Shown piece after piece: positions 16,598 to 25,657 of a stretch of 56,752 nt of DNA. The stretch is from Paenibacillus glucanolyticus NBRC 15330 (GTDB lineage Bacteria > Bacillota > Bacilli > Paenibacillales > Paenibacillaceae), in contig NZ_BIMC01000029.1 in assembly GCF_004000885.1 (NCBI RefSeq), forward strand, positions 1 through 56,752, given 5' to 3'. Position numbers and translations under genes: made by a program. How positions within the stretch are numbered: position 1 is the stretch's first letter; each line of letters starts with the position of its first letter. The notes below the pieces were generated by a model. The model saw only the letters and a list, made by a program, of their open reading frames with translations, searched no databases and was not told the DNA's origin.

Positions 16598-17485
16598 ATG
16601 GATATACGACAGCTCCGGTATTTTATCGCCATTGTGGAAGAAGGAACCATCTCGCACGCTGCCAATCGACTGCATATCTCACAGCCTCCTCTCAGTCAGC
16701 AGCTGAAAGCGATGGAGGAAGAACTCGGATCAATCTTGGTATACCGCCGGGGAAAGCGGCTTGAAATCACGGAATCCGGTAAAGCTCTGTACAAGTATGC
16801 TCTGCAGATGACCCAGCTCATGGAGGAGGCCAAAGCCGAGGTTCAAGAGGTCGGGAACGGAGATAAGGGAACGCTCCGTCTTGGCATTAATACTCTGTCT
16901 TCGGTAGAATTGCCTGCTTGGCTCCATGAATTCAGAGCAAAGTTTCCCCAAGTCTCGTATAAAATCCAGCAAAATGAGTCGTATCAACTCTGTGAGCTCG
17001 TTCGAAACAGGGCACTTGAATTAGCCATCGTCCGCCTCCCGCTGGAACTGGATGATTTCTCGGTGCTTCATTTGCATACGGAGCCCTTTTATTTACTCGC
17101 CTCCGATCAGCAGGCATCCCTGGAACAGGAAATGCCCCTCTCCCAAATCGTGCAGTATCCCCTTATTCTGCCCAGCACCGAAGGATTAGGCGTGTATTAT
17201 ACGATTCAGATGGCTTTCTCCGAGCAGAACCTGCAGCCCAACGTTGTCGCCGAATGCTCGGATATTTCCCTGTTGCTGCGTTTAGTGGCCTCCGATTTTG
17301 GAGTTGCGATCGTACCGGAGACGCTGGTTAAACAGCACTTGCCAGATCACATTCACGCCTTTAGAATCACAGGTACCCCGGCTACCGCTTCTACCGCCCT
17401 AATCTGGCTGAAGGATTATCACATTTCCAGAATGGCCCTGAACTTTATCGATTTGCTGACTGCCGCCAAAGCGAGACATATGTAA
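16598..17485 (+). CDS. LysR family transcriptional regulator
   Basis: This 295-residue regulator has the standard N-terminal winged helix ('MDIRQLRYFIAIVEEGTISH', 'AANRLHISQPPLSQQLKAME') and a periplasmic-binding-like effector domain from about residue 90, with 'GTLRLGINTLSSVELP' and 'VASDFGVAIVPETL'. It resembles the CatR/AlsR/GltC group. AAGGAGG is 13 bases before the ATG, a little far, and no better in-frame start is present. Divergent placement suggests control of the ankyrin lipoprotein and amidohydrolase genes. A hairpin terminator follows. Confidence 0.9.
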   Translation: MDIRQLRYFIAIVEEGTISHAANRLHISQPPLSQQLKAMEEELGSILVYRRGKRLEITESGKALYKYALQMTQLMEEAKAEVQEVGNGDKGTLRLGINTLSSVELPAWLHEFRAKFPQVSYKIQQNESYQLCELVRNRALELAIVRLPLELDDFSVLHLHTEPFYLLASDQQASLEQEMPLSQIVQYPLILPSTEGLGVYYTIQMAFSEQNLQPNVVAECSDISLLLRLVASDFGVAIVPETLVKQHLPDHIHAFRITGTPATASTALIWLKDYHISRMALNFIDLLTAAKARHM

Positions 17486-17496
17486 GCTTCAGCAAA

Positions 17497-17552
17497 AAAG
17501 GGGCCTGTCCCAAAAGTCACTTGACCTGAGGGATGCCCCTTTGTCTGTTATA
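17497..17552 (+). terminator. Terminator after the LysR gene
   Basis: aaaggggc at 17497-17504 pairs with gccccttt at 17535-17542, with extra pairing of ccc/ggg inside, followed by a T-rich tail. Confidence 0.65.
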
Positions 17553-17812
17553 AGGACGCTGCGGAACGAAGCATCCCTCCAATAGCTGTTGCCCCCGAAT
17601 ATTCTGAATTCATCTTAAAGGAAGATATATCGGGGACAAAGGCGATCGCTACCGCTTTTCCGGAAATGGCTTCGTTCTCTCCGCTGCTTTCGTGCGTCTT
17701 CATATAAAAAACACAAAAAGAAATCGTTCGTTCCGAGTGCATGAAAGACATTCTCCAGACGGTTTTCACCTCTGTTTTGCTTTTGAGTGAATTGATTATC
17801 CCTTGCTCGCAT
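17548..17812 (-). other. Two overlapping small reading frames, coding status unclear
   Basis: On the minus strand an ATG at 17812, behind AAAAGGAG, opens 65 codons ('MRARDNQFTQKQNRGENRLE' onward, to 17615). A GTG at 17769, behind AGAGG inside that frame, opens 73 codons in another frame ('MKTVWRMSFMHSERTISF' onward, to 17548) that end with 'YSGATAIGGMLRSAASL'. Each reads protein-like over part of its length, as if one base had shifted. No family is recognised. The hairpin word 'cttttgggacagcc' sits just upstream at 17823-17836, and the remaining bases to 17868 are empty. Confidence 0.3.
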
Positions 17813-17868
17813 TTAACTCCTTTTGGGACAGCCTCTTCGATTAACAGCTTATTTTCGTTCCATCACGG

Positions 17869-19722
17869 TTACCTCGCTCGATGCCATGTTCCGGCAACGT
17901 CCTCCCGCTCCTGCTTCTGGCCTTGGGAATGAAGATATAATTCTTCGTAATATCCATGGGCATCGAGCAGCTCCTGATGGGTGCCCTGCTCCACAATCCG
18001 GCCCCTGCTCATAACCAGAATCCGGTCCGCCCCCATGATGGTAGATAGGCGGTGAGCAATCACAAGGGTCGTCCGCCCCTCGGCAACGAGATGCAGCGCG
18101 TTCTGAATCAGCTGCTCCGTGTGCGAATCCAAATTAGCCGTGGCTTCGTCCAGGATGAGAATCTTTGGCTGGAACACGATGATTCTGGCGAAGGAGATCA
18201 GCTGGCGCTCTCCCGCGGACAGTCCGCTGCCACGCTCAGACAACCGGGTGTCATAGCCTTCCTTCATCCGCATGATGATTGAATCCGCACCGATAAAGCG
18301 GCAGGCCTCGATCACTCTTTCCCTTGAAATGGTCTCATCGAACAGCCGTACATTGTCCAGCACCGTACCGGAATAGAGATAAGGCTCCTGCTGTACAAGG
18401 CCTACAATCCGGTGCAAATCCGATTGAGCGAGCTCTCTTATGTCAAGTCCATCAATCAGAATACTTCCTTCATTTACGTCATAGAAACGGCACAGCAGGC
18501 TAATCAGCGAGCTTTTGCCCGCTCCGGTGGTCCCGACGATTCCGATCATTTCTCCCGGCTTGACATGAAGATCGAGATCCTGGATGACTGGAGCCCCGCC
18601 TTCGTATCCGAACGTAATTCGGTTAAAATCGATGCGTCCCTGAATCTCGGCCTTGTCAATCTTCGCCGGCTTGGGTTTATCCGTAACTTCCGGTTGAATC
18701 GCCAGGAGGCCCCATACCCGGTTGATCGCCACCGTCGCCGACTGCAGCGTATTCCACTGCTGGGTAATCGTATTAATCGGCTGAAAGAATAAACGGATAT
18801 ACGTAATAAATGCATAGAGTACGCCGAACTCAAGCGTTGTCCCAAGCACAGCTTGTCCGCCCAGCCATGTCACAAATGCGATCGCCAAATTGTTCAAAAT
18901 CTCATAGGATCGGTTGAACAGCACATTTGTCCGGATTTCCCGGATGTTAGCCTTGAAATACGAGTTGTTCCGCTCCTCGAACTGCTTCTCCTGCTCCTTC
19001 TGCTGATGAAACACTTGAATCAGATTCATGCCCGACAGGTTCTCGGCTACGAAAGCCACCAGCCGGGACAAGCGGGTTCTGGCCATCTGATAGGTATGGC
19101 GCATGTACCGCCGGAATGCTATCGCGATCCCCGCAATGATCGGCAGCAGGATCAGACAGTACAGGGTCAATGTAACATCCAGCTGGAACATCATCACCAG
19201 AATGAAGACCAGGGTAAAACCGTCCCGGAACAGGCTGAGCAGCACCTGGTTAAAAAACTGGTTGATCGCTTCCGTATCACTGGATACATGCGTGATCAGA
19301 CTTCCGCTAGGCACCTTATCAAAATAAGACATCGACAGCTTGGATATATGCGCAAACAGCCGTTTGCGAATGCTTGCCACGATACTCTGCCCTGCCTTCT
19401 GCAGCAAATTATTTTGCAGATAGGTGAACAGCATGCTTAGCAGCGACAACGAAAAATAAATGCCGCATATGATCATCAGGCCATGGTAATCGTTTTTTCC
19501 GACCATCAGATTATCATCGATCGCGATTTTCATCAGATATGGCTGCAGCAGCTCTGCCGATATGGCAATCAAGGTGCAGCCGATAAACCCCGCAAAGGTT
19601 AGCCGGTGTTCCTTCATATAACCCGATAAAGCACGGAATGTGGATATATACTTGGGCTTGGCCTGAGGTGCATTCAGATCTGCCTTCTGATCCATCTGCC
19701 AATTGTTAATGGCCTGTGCCAT
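17869..19722 (-). CDS. ABC exporter subunit with catalytic Walker B (BmrD/YheH-like)
   Basis: This 617-residue half-transporter has an N-terminal six-helix type I exporter domain (about 30-340) and a C-terminal nucleotide-binding domain. Walker A is 'GTTGAGKSS', the switch is 'VIAHRLST', and Walker B is 'ILILDEATANLD' with the catalytic Glu. The signature is the altered 'LSAGE' instead of LSGGQ. The upstream gene has the reverse pattern, so the pair should form an asymmetric heterodimer exporting drugs or lipids. The ATG lies inside the end of the upstream gene (17-base overlap) behind GGAGGAGGGG, so the two are translationally coupled. It is the last gene of the operon. Confidence 0.92.
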   Translation of the reverse strand: MAQAINNWQMDQKADLNAPQAKPKYISTFRALSGYMKEHRLTFAGFIGCTLIAISAELLQPYLMKIAIDDNLMVGKNDYHGLMIICGIYFSLSLLSMLFTYLQNNLLQKAGQSIVASIRKRLFAHISKLSMSYFDKVPSGSLITHVSSDTEAINQFFNQVLLSLFRDGFTLVFILVMMFQLDVTLTLYCLILLPIIAGIAIAFRRYMRHTYQMARTRLSRLVAFVAENLSGMNLIQVFHQQKEQEKQFEERNNSYFKANIREIRTNVLFNRSYEILNNLAIAFVTWLGGQAVLGTTLEFGVLYAFITYIRLFFQPINTITQQWNTLQSATVAINRVWGLLAIQPEVTDKPKPAKIDKAEIQGRIDFNRITFGYEGGAPVIQDLDLHVKPGEMIGIVGTTGAGKSSLISLLCRFYDVNEGSILIDGLDIRELAQSDLHRIVGLVQQEPYLYSGTVLDNVRLFDETISRERVIEACRFIGADSIIMRMKEGYDTRLSERGSGLSAGERQLISFARIIVFQPKILILDEATANLDSHTEQLIQNALHLVAEGRTTLVIAHRLSTIMGADRILVMSRGRIVEQGTHQELLDAHGYYEELYLHSQGQKQEREDVAGTWHRAR

Positions 19723-21481
19723 GATGTCTCATCCCCTCCTCCTGAATATCGTGCAGCGTCCGGTACAATCCGTCCTCAGACAGCAAGGTTTCATGTGTAC
19801 CTCGCTGAACTATCTCTCCTTCATCCAGGACGATGATCTCATCGGCAAACTTCAGTGCACTGATTCGGTGGGCGATAATAATTGTGGTCTTGCCTTCGCG
19901 GATATCACGAATCGTCTCCATGATCTCTGTCTCGGTCACCGCATCCACGGCGCTCACACTATCGTCCAGAATGAGTATGGGCGCATTCTTGATAATCCCC
20001 CGTGCAAGACTTGTCCGCTGCCGCTGTCCCCCGGAAAGCGTAATGCCCCGCTCACCGAGACGGGTCTCGAACTTGTCAGGAAATTCAGCAATGTTGTCAT
20101 ATACCCGGGCTTTGTGTGCCGCTTCCTCAACAACGTCCGTCTCGGTATCCCGTTTATAGAAAGCAATGTTCTCCCGAATGGTCGAGCTGAACAAGAAGCC
20201 ATCCTGCGGCACATAGGCGATTCCTTCGCGCAGGCTCTTTAATGTAAGCTTTCGAATATCCTCCCCACCAATCTGAACTGTGCCCGGAGGCGGGTCATAG
20301 GTGCGCAGCAGCAGCTTCATCAGCGTGGTCTTCCCGCTGCCGGTTCGGCCAATGATGCCTAACGTCGCACCGGGCGGAACCTCCAATCGAATGCCCCGCA
20401 GCACATGTCTGGCTCCATCTTCATGACCGTTTACTCTATCGTAAGAAAAGGATAAGTCCTGCACTTCGATTCCAGCATGTTCCAAATCCAGCTCCTTGGC
20501 GTCTGGCAGCTCCTTAATATCGGCCTGCTTGCCAAGCAGATCATTCAGCCGGTCAAGCGAAGCCCTCGCTCTCTGTACAACATTAATGACATTGCCGATC
20601 TGCTGCAGCGGGTTCATGAGCATGCGGATGTACAGCGTCAATGCAACAAAGTTACCGACCGTAATTCGTCCCGCCATCGTCAAGTATCCGCCGAATGAGA
20701 GCGCAATAATGAGTGAGGAGGCGCCAAGAAACGGAATGATCGATTGAAACAGGGAGGATACGCGCACCAGTCTCAGCTGTTTATTGCGGATGTTGTCCAC
20801 CGTGGTCCCAAACCGCTGCTTCATCGTGTCTTCTACCGCGAATTTCTTGGTGACACGCATCCCGCCGAACTGCTCCTCAGCCGATTCCGTCATCACGCCA
20901 AGCGCTTCCTGTACCTGAAGCGATCTTCTTCGAATCATTGGCCCAAGCCATACCACGATTACCGGTATCAGCAGCAGAGGAACCATGCTTGCGGCCACCA
21001 GATATAGCGGGACATTCGTAATCAGCAGCATTGCAATCGTGGACACCAGCAAGATGGAGGCATTCGCCGTCTGGTTAACCCCCATGGAGATTGCTTCCCT
21101 CACCGTAGTCACGTCATTCATAAAATAACTGAGCAGCTTGCCAACGCCGTTCTTGGAATAGAATTGCTCGCTGAGTCCCGTAAAGTGGACAAACAGCCGG
21201 CGCCTGTTCATAAATTCGAAGTAACGCCCCGTATACATGACCAAATATTGCCCTATACCGCCGATAACGGCAAAACCAACACCAATGCCAAGCAGCGTCC
21301 AGCTATACTGCACAATGCCGTCACCTGACAATAAACCATCCTTCAATTCATCCGTGAAATTGCCCAGCACTCTAGGGAAATTCACATGAATGATATTAGC
21401 AACCAAATGGCAGCAAATCGACAATACGTAGAAAAGCCACGTCTTCCTGAAAAAGTCTCCAAGTATTCGATGAGAGTCCAA
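19706..21481 (-). CDS. ABC exporter subunit with degenerate Walker B (BmrC/YheI-like)
   Basis: This 591-residue half-transporter has six membrane helices (about 15-310) and a nucleotide-binding domain with Walker A 'GRTGSGKTT', a canonical signature 'LSGGQRQR' and switch 'IIAHRIS'. Walker B is 'ILILDDSVSAVD', where Asp replaces the catalytic Glu. With its partner it would form one active ATP site (partner Walker motifs plus this LSGGQ) and one degenerate site, as known for BmrCD-type exporters. The start is a TTG at 21481, because an in-frame TGA lies just upstream and the residues after the TTG match the family N-terminus. A 12-codon leader frame ends nine bases before it. Confidence 0.9.
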   Translation of the reverse strand: MDSHRILGDFFRKTWLFYVLSICCHLVANIIHVNFPRVLGNFTDELKDGLLSGDGIVQYSWTLLGIGVGFAVIGGIGQYLVMYTGRYFEFMNRRRLFVHFTGLSEQFYSKNGVGKLLSYFMNDVTTVREAISMGVNQTANASILLVSTIAMLLITNVPLYLVAASMVPLLLIPVIVVWLGPMIRRRSLQVQEALGVMTESAEEQFGGMRVTKKFAVEDTMKQRFGTTVDNIRNKQLRLVRVSSLFQSIIPFLGASSLIIALSFGGYLTMAGRITVGNFVALTLYIRMLMNPLQQIGNVINVVQRARASLDRLNDLLGKQADIKELPDAKELDLEHAGIEVQDLSFSYDRVNGHEDGARHVLRGIRLEVPPGATLGIIGRTGSGKTTLMKLLLRTYDPPPGTVQIGGEDIRKLTLKSLREGIAYVPQDGFLFSSTIRENIAFYKRDTETDVVEEAAHKARVYDNIAEFPDKFETRLGERGITLSGGQRQRTSLARGIIKNAPILILDDSVSAVDAVTETEIMETIRDIREGKTTIIIAHRISALKFADEIIVLDEGEIVQRGTHETLLSEDGLYRTLHDIQEEGMRHHGTGH

Positions 21482-21490
21482 TGTCCCATA

Positions 21491-21529
21491 TCACTTCCTG
21501 TCCGATAGTTGATTTTTTATAAGCCTCAT
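21491..21529 (-). CDS. 12-codon leader frame before the ABC exporter genes
   Basis: An ATG at 21529 behind a strong GGAAGGGGG site opens 'MRLIKNQLSDRK' and stops at TGA, nine bases before the TTG of the exporter gene and in the same frame. The better ribosome site belongs to this leader, so translation of the exporter probably depends on it. Known precedent: bmrCD of Bacillus subtilis is preceded by the leader gene bmrB, whose translation controls antibiotic-induced expression. The alternative is that the TGA is a mutation in the original 5' end of the exporter gene. Confidence 0.45.
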   Translation of the reverse strand: MRLIKNQLSDRK

Positions 21530-21845
21530 TCGTTCCCCCTTCCGTACGTTGCTGTGAAACTCCCATATTAATAGTTTCTAGAAAAAAATCAGTCCTCCTT
21601 CCTCATTGACACATCAACATATATAAAACCCTTCATATGCCACTTCATGAAACAGAACACATATCACATCCCATTCGGGAACATTAAGAGTTCAATCTCC
21701 AACGTACCGTATTAGTTAAGTAGTTGTTAGATGCATCATGTGGATTTCAACCAAGGGGCAATATCAACTTCATTGGAATAGGTCAACGAAAGCCTATGCA
21801 TCGCCCTGGTGCAAGCAATGTAATGAGATGAACCTCACATAGACA
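21530..21845. other. Intergenic region upstream of the exporter operon
   Basis: The stretch should hold the exporter promoter. I see AT-rich DNA but no convincing -35/-10 pair, operator palindrome or further reading frame. Confidence 0.4.
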
Positions 21846-21883
21846 AAAACCAGGCTGCAATTACATGCATACCTGGTTTTTTT
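21846..21883 (-). terminator. Terminator of the DrrAB-like operon
   Basis: aaaaccagg (21846-21854) pairs with cctggtttt (21872-21880). T-rich tails occur on both strands. The next minus-strand gene ends at 21890. Confidence 0.85.
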
Positions 21884-21889
21884 GCGTCC

Positions 21890-22726
21890 TTAACGCTGGT
21901 TTTTCGTCTGATATAAATACAACGTGGTCGGGGCAAAAATAGCGATAAACAGCACACTAACACCGATACCGGCCATAATCTCCGTCATGCTTGCTGTGCC
22001 GCTCATCAGCCCCCTGACGGTGGCTGCTGCTATGCTGATCGGATTCAATTCAATGAGAATCCCGATCCATCCCGGCATCGTCGCCGTATCCACCAGAATG
22101 TTGCTGGCGAACAATAGCGGGTATATCGCAATCATGCTGGACCCTGAAACCGTCTCTGGACGTTTAGCTATAACGCCAATCATCGCAAAAATCCAGCTGA
22201 CGCTAAATGCAAACAACAGGATAAAGATAACAGCGCACATCACTTGGATCAAGCTGCCTTCCGGACGGAAGCCCAGCGCAAGCCCCGTTCCAAGGGCAAC
22301 GATAACGCCCACCGCATAACGCAGACCGTCCGTAAGGATCGAACCGATGACGGCTGCTGGCTGCCAAAAGGGCAGTGTTCGAAAACGGTTGTATACCCCT
22401 TTGGTAATATCCGAACAGATCGTAGTTCCGCTGTAAACCGTCATGGGAACGACCGTTAAGATCAGGATGCCAGGCAAGAGGAATTGAATATAGACCCCGG
22501 TCGATCCGGCAATGGCTCCGCCAAACAAATAATTAAATATGAGCAGCAGCAGAATCGGTGACAGAATCGCATCCATCACAAGACTAAATCCGTTATTCTT
22601 CGTATGCTGCCAAGTTCTCCACATGAAGATACGGATAGCCGTGAATGCATGGGGAGGGCCGGAGACTGGGTGGGGCGGAGGAAGCATGCTGCCGACCGGA
22701 TTACTTGTGTGATGGCTTAAACTCAT
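21890..22726 (-). CDS. ABC-2 type exporter permease (DrrB-like)
   Basis: This 278-residue membrane protein has six predicted segments, starting near residue 50 with 'VMDAILSPILLLLIFNYLF'. It has the family motif region 'LLPGILILTVVPMTVYSGTTI' and 'YNRFRTLPFWQPA'. It would form the export channel for a drug or lipid together with the upstream ATPase. Its ATG overlaps the ATPase stop by four bases (ATGA) and follows AAAGGGGGGA, so translation is coupled. Because the ATPase gene carries an in-frame stop, the transporter may not work in this strain. Confidence 0.9.
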   Translation of the reverse strand: MSLSHHTSNPVGSMLPPPHPVSGPPHAFTAIRIFMWRTWQHTKNNGFSLVMDAILSPILLLLIFNYLFGGAIAGSTGVYIQFLLPGILILTVVPMTVYSGTTICSDITKGVYNRFRTLPFWQPAAVIGSILTDGLRYAVGVIVALGTGLALGFRPEGSLIQVMCAVIFILLFAFSVSWIFAMIGVIAKRPETVSGSSMIAIYPLLFASNILVDTATMPGWIGILIELNPISIAAATVRGLMSGTASMTEIMAGIGVSVLFIAIFAPTTLYLYQTKNQR

Positions 22727-23667
22727 GGAGTCCCCCCTTTCCTGGTCAAGGCCAGGAATACCTCATCCAGACTCGGTTCGCTCAGGGAAAAATCTTCAAT
22801 CGCAATCCCGTTCTCCATCAATGTATGAATGGCCTGATTGGCAAGGCTCGCTTCCAACACCGGAATCTTGTATAACCGCAGGTGATCGCCCTGCCATACC
22901 CTTAGCCCATGCTCATCGTTCAGCAAAGCACTGATCTTATGCCAATCTCCCCGCTCCGTTGTTAATCGAATCGACAACGTCCGGCCACCGATGGACGCCT
23001 TCAACTGCTGTGGAGTCCCTTCCGCAATAATCCTGCCTTTATCAATGACAGCGATCCGGTCTGCCAATCGGTCCGCCTCCTCCAGGTATTGTGTTGTCAA
23101 CAGCACGGTGGTTCCCTGCTGCAAGAGCGTCTTCACAATGTCCCACACCTGCATCCGACTTTGTGGGTCAAGGCCCGTCGTCGGCTCATCCAGAAAAATA
23201 ACATCCGGCTTGGTCACGATACTTGCCGCAATGTCGAGTCGTCTCCGCATGCCTCCAGAATATTGCTGCACCGTGCGGTCCTTCGCCTCACCAAGCCCGA
23301 AGGATTCCATCAGTTCCTCGCTTATGGAACGGGCGGTTTTCGCAGAATACCCGTAAAGTCTTGAAATCAGCATTAGATTTTGAAGTCCGGACAACCCTTC
23401 GTCCAGTGCTGCAAACTGGCCTGTCAGGCTAATCTTCTTCCGGACGTTTCGAGCATCTTATACGATATCCAATCCGGCAACTTGCGCAGAACCGGCATCC
23501 GGCTTCAGGAGCGTTGTTAGCATATGGATGGTGGTTGTTTTACCGGCACCGTTCGGGCCCAGCAAGGCCAGCAGCTCTCCTTGCCCCAATCGCAGATCAA
23601 TGCCTTGAACGACCTCGATGCCGTTATATGATTTGCGAAGCTTCTTGGCTTCAATGGCATATGGCAT
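22723..23667 (-). pseudogene. DrrA-like ABC ATPase interrupted by an in-frame stop
   Basis: Reading from the ATG at 23667 (behind AAGGAG) gives 'MPYAIEAKKLRKSYNG', Walker A 'GPNGAGKTTT' and 'AGLDIV', then TAA at 23458-23460. The same frame continues at once with 'DARNVRKKISLTGQFAALDE', signature 'YSGGMRRR', Walker B 'VIFLDEPTTGLD' and a normal C-terminus, 314 codons in all. Nothing else is missing, so one base change, for example from a Lys or Glu codon, made the stop. Reinitiation at the TTG of 23394 would yield a product lacking Walker A, inactive as an ATPase. A sequencing error or suppressor reading cannot be excluded. Confidence 0.88.
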
Positions 23668-23670
23668 GTT

Positions 23671-24489
23671 TCACAGCTCCTTCTTATGATCAGAGACCCA
23701 ATTTGCAAGCGTGGCTGCCGGCCGCCCCGTGACCTGTTCCACCGTTGACAATACCGTATAACCGATCTCTGGCGGATTTTTCCCCATTTGCACAAAAAAC
23801 TCAATCGATTCCTCATCGTAGCCCTGCACTCTCCATTGATCTCTCGCTTGTTCCTCCGTCAGCTCTTCAAAGCGAATATTTTTGCCGGTCACTTCGCTTA
23901 TGATCCGAACCGCTTCCCTACGGGAGAGGGCTTCCGGCCCTGTCAGAAAATACTCCTGCCCATGGTGTCCTTCTTCAACCAGTGCCGTTACGGCAACACG
24001 TGCGATGTCGGCCTCATGTATTCTAGCGCTCAAGGCATGACCGAACGGCTCCCGGACAACCTCCTCCGTTCGAATCGACTCCCTCCAATCCACCAGGATA
24101 TTCGCCATAAATTCGCCTGGCTTCAGCAAAGTCCATTCCATTCCGCTCGCTCTAAGCGCTGCTTCAACAGGCCCTTCTTCAAAACCCACCAGTACCGTCA
24201 CCCGTTTAACGCCTGCCTGCTCTGCCAGTTCAATGATCCGCGGATCGGTCTGAAGGGTTCCATAAGCCTCATCGCTCGATGTGATCACATGAAGTGCAGT
24301 GACTCCTTGCAGGGCAGGCACCAGGCTGTCCGGCTCGTTCAGATCTCCGGCAAGCACCTGAACGCCAGCCGGTAATTTCGCTTGTTGTGGATTGCGCGAT
24401 ATCGCTCTAACTTCCTTCCCCTGCTGTACAAGTTGTTTCACAATGTGCCTTCCCACGGTCCCCGTAGCGCCTGTCACTAAAATAGTCAT
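23671..24489 (-). CDS. NmrA-like NAD(P)-binding protein (atypical SDR)
   Basis: This 272-residue Rossmann-fold protein begins 'MTILVTGATGTVGRHIVKQL', with the GxxGxxG motif at residues 7-13. It then has the family's 'VRAISRNPQQAKLP', 'GDLNEPDSLVPALQGV' and 'LLKPGEFMANIL'. Relatives are NAD(P)H:quinone reductase-like or redox-sensing proteins (NmrA, QorB, AzoB). The catalytic Tyr of classical SDRs is not obvious. The start at 24489 follows AAGGAGG, and a longer frame from 24525 overlaps the upstream gene. Its stop is three bases before the ATPase start, so it belongs to the same operon. Confidence 0.87.
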   Translation of the reverse strand: MTILVTGATGTVGRHIVKQLVQQGKEVRAISRNPQQAKLPAGVQVLAGDLNEPDSLVPALQGVTALHVITSSDEAYGTLQTDPRIIELAEQAGVKRVTVLVGFEEGPVEAALRASGMEWTLLKPGEFMANILVDWRESIRTEEVVREPFGHALSARIHEADIARVAVTALVEEGHHGQEYFLTGPEALSRREAVRIISEVTGKNIRFEELTEEQARDQWRVQGYDEESIEFFVQMGKNPPEIGYTVLSTVEQVTGRPAATLANWVSDHKKEL

Positions 24490-24521
24490 TTTGAATATCC
24501 TCCTTGGAAATAGGTTACTGT

Positions 24522-25423
24522 TCATGATTTGATTTCGTAGCGATTTCGTATGTTCTCTAACTCTTGCAGAAGGTCTTCCTTCAGTTCCGGCGGCGATAGG
24601 ATCTCCACCTTCGAGCCATAACTCAAGATGACCGAGATGGCATAAGCTGTGGTATAAAAGATAGTGTGGACGTCAACATATCCCTCAACGGAGATGAAAG
24701 CTTCCGGGAATTGCTCGGTCACACGAGGTCCAATGGATGAATCGAAGCGGAGATGCGCTTGAATCCCCGGTGCCTTCTTCTCTTCCCGGCCTTCCTCCAG
24801 GTTCTCACGTGGAAGGAAGTTCTCGCTGGATGCTTCAAGAGCGGATATACGCGATACTCTGAAGATTCGCTTCGCTTGTTTGAACAAGCAGTAAGCCTCC
24901 AAATACCACACGCCCTGCTCCCAGTAAAGATGGAGCGGCTCTACCTGCCGTTCGGAGCAGCTGCCGGATGCGCTGGTGTAAGTAAATTTAATAAGGTTGG
25001 ATCGGTCCATGGCATGCAGTATCGGTTGAACCCACGTTCTCTCACGCTCCGATGTGCTCATGTCAAATATGATTTGTTCATGACATCCTCCGTTCAACAA
25101 GGCAGGCTGCAGGGTTCCGAGTTTGTTCATGATGGTGGTGTACTTTCCCTTAGCAGTTCCTTCTATGCCCTTTAAGAGATTATAGATAGCCAAAAAGTCA
25201 TCAATGGAGAAGTGCTGTCTCGTCAGATAGAAACCGCTCATTAATTCAAACCCGCCATCCGCACCCGTAAAGGAAGCAACCGGAATGCCGGCTTGGTTAA
25301 TGAGGTCCACATCGCGGTAGATCGTACGAACCGAGACCTCATACCGGGCAGCAAGCGCGGTTGCCGTCACTCTTTTTTTGTCAATAATTCCATCGTAATG
25401 CCAAGCAACCGGTCAAGTTTCAT
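24522..25423 (-). CDS. HTH and WYL domain regulator with a 5' frameshift
   Basis: From an ATG at 25423, well placed behind GAGGAG, the sequence reads 'MKLDRLLGITMELLTKKE' and stops. One base later the correct frame continues 'VTATALAARYEVSVRTIYRD', then a WYL domain with 'WEQGVWYLEAYCLFKQAKRIF', ending 'RNRYEIKS'. The break is a run of seven As (25373-25379 on the plus strand as Ts). With eight, the frame would be restored and give a normal YafY-type regulator of about 300 residues. Options are an inactive allele, slippage at the run, or translation from the GTG at 25370 of a product with a damaged winged helix. It heads the NmrA/DrrAB operon. Confidence 0.8.
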
Positions 25424-25481
25424 CGATAACACTCCTCGCGCTTGCACACTTTTTGGACTTCTGGATTGAATGATAAATTAT

Positions 25482-25570
25482 GAATCCTGACATCTAGTAT
25501 GTCAGGATTCAATGGCATTGAATATATTTTATTGCGCCATGCAAGTCCCTTTTCGGGACTTGCATGGCGC
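25482..25570. other. Two perfect hairpins without T-tails
   Basis: Hairpin one is a 12-bp perfect stem (25482-25493 with 25499-25510). Hairpin two is a 16-bp perfect stem (25534-25549 with 25555-25570). Both have five-base loops and no T-run. They precede the WYL regulator on the minus strand and could form in its leader if transcription starts upstream. Confidence 0.75.
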
Positions 25571-25614
25571 GATCGGGAATTATAAAGTAAGCCTGTCCAT
25601 TGATCAGGTCAAAT

Positions 25615-25657
25615 AAAAGAAGAAGCCGTAGATCGTCAGATCAAGGCTTCTTCTTTT
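25615..25657. terminator. Bidirectional terminator
   Basis: A 13-bp stem (25615-25627 with 25645-25657) is T-rich on the right side and preceded by As on the left, fitting termination of the minus-strand oxidoreductase operon. The bases from 25658 to 25781 and from 25424 to 25481 hold nothing else that I can see. Confidence 0.8.

Noticed and set aside
17502..17837. Small insertion element with terminal inverted repeats ggcctgtcccaaaag / cttttgggacagcc
   Set aside because: No target duplication or transposase is visible, and the same word forms ordinary terminators elsewhere in the window. Two terminator arms are the simpler reading.
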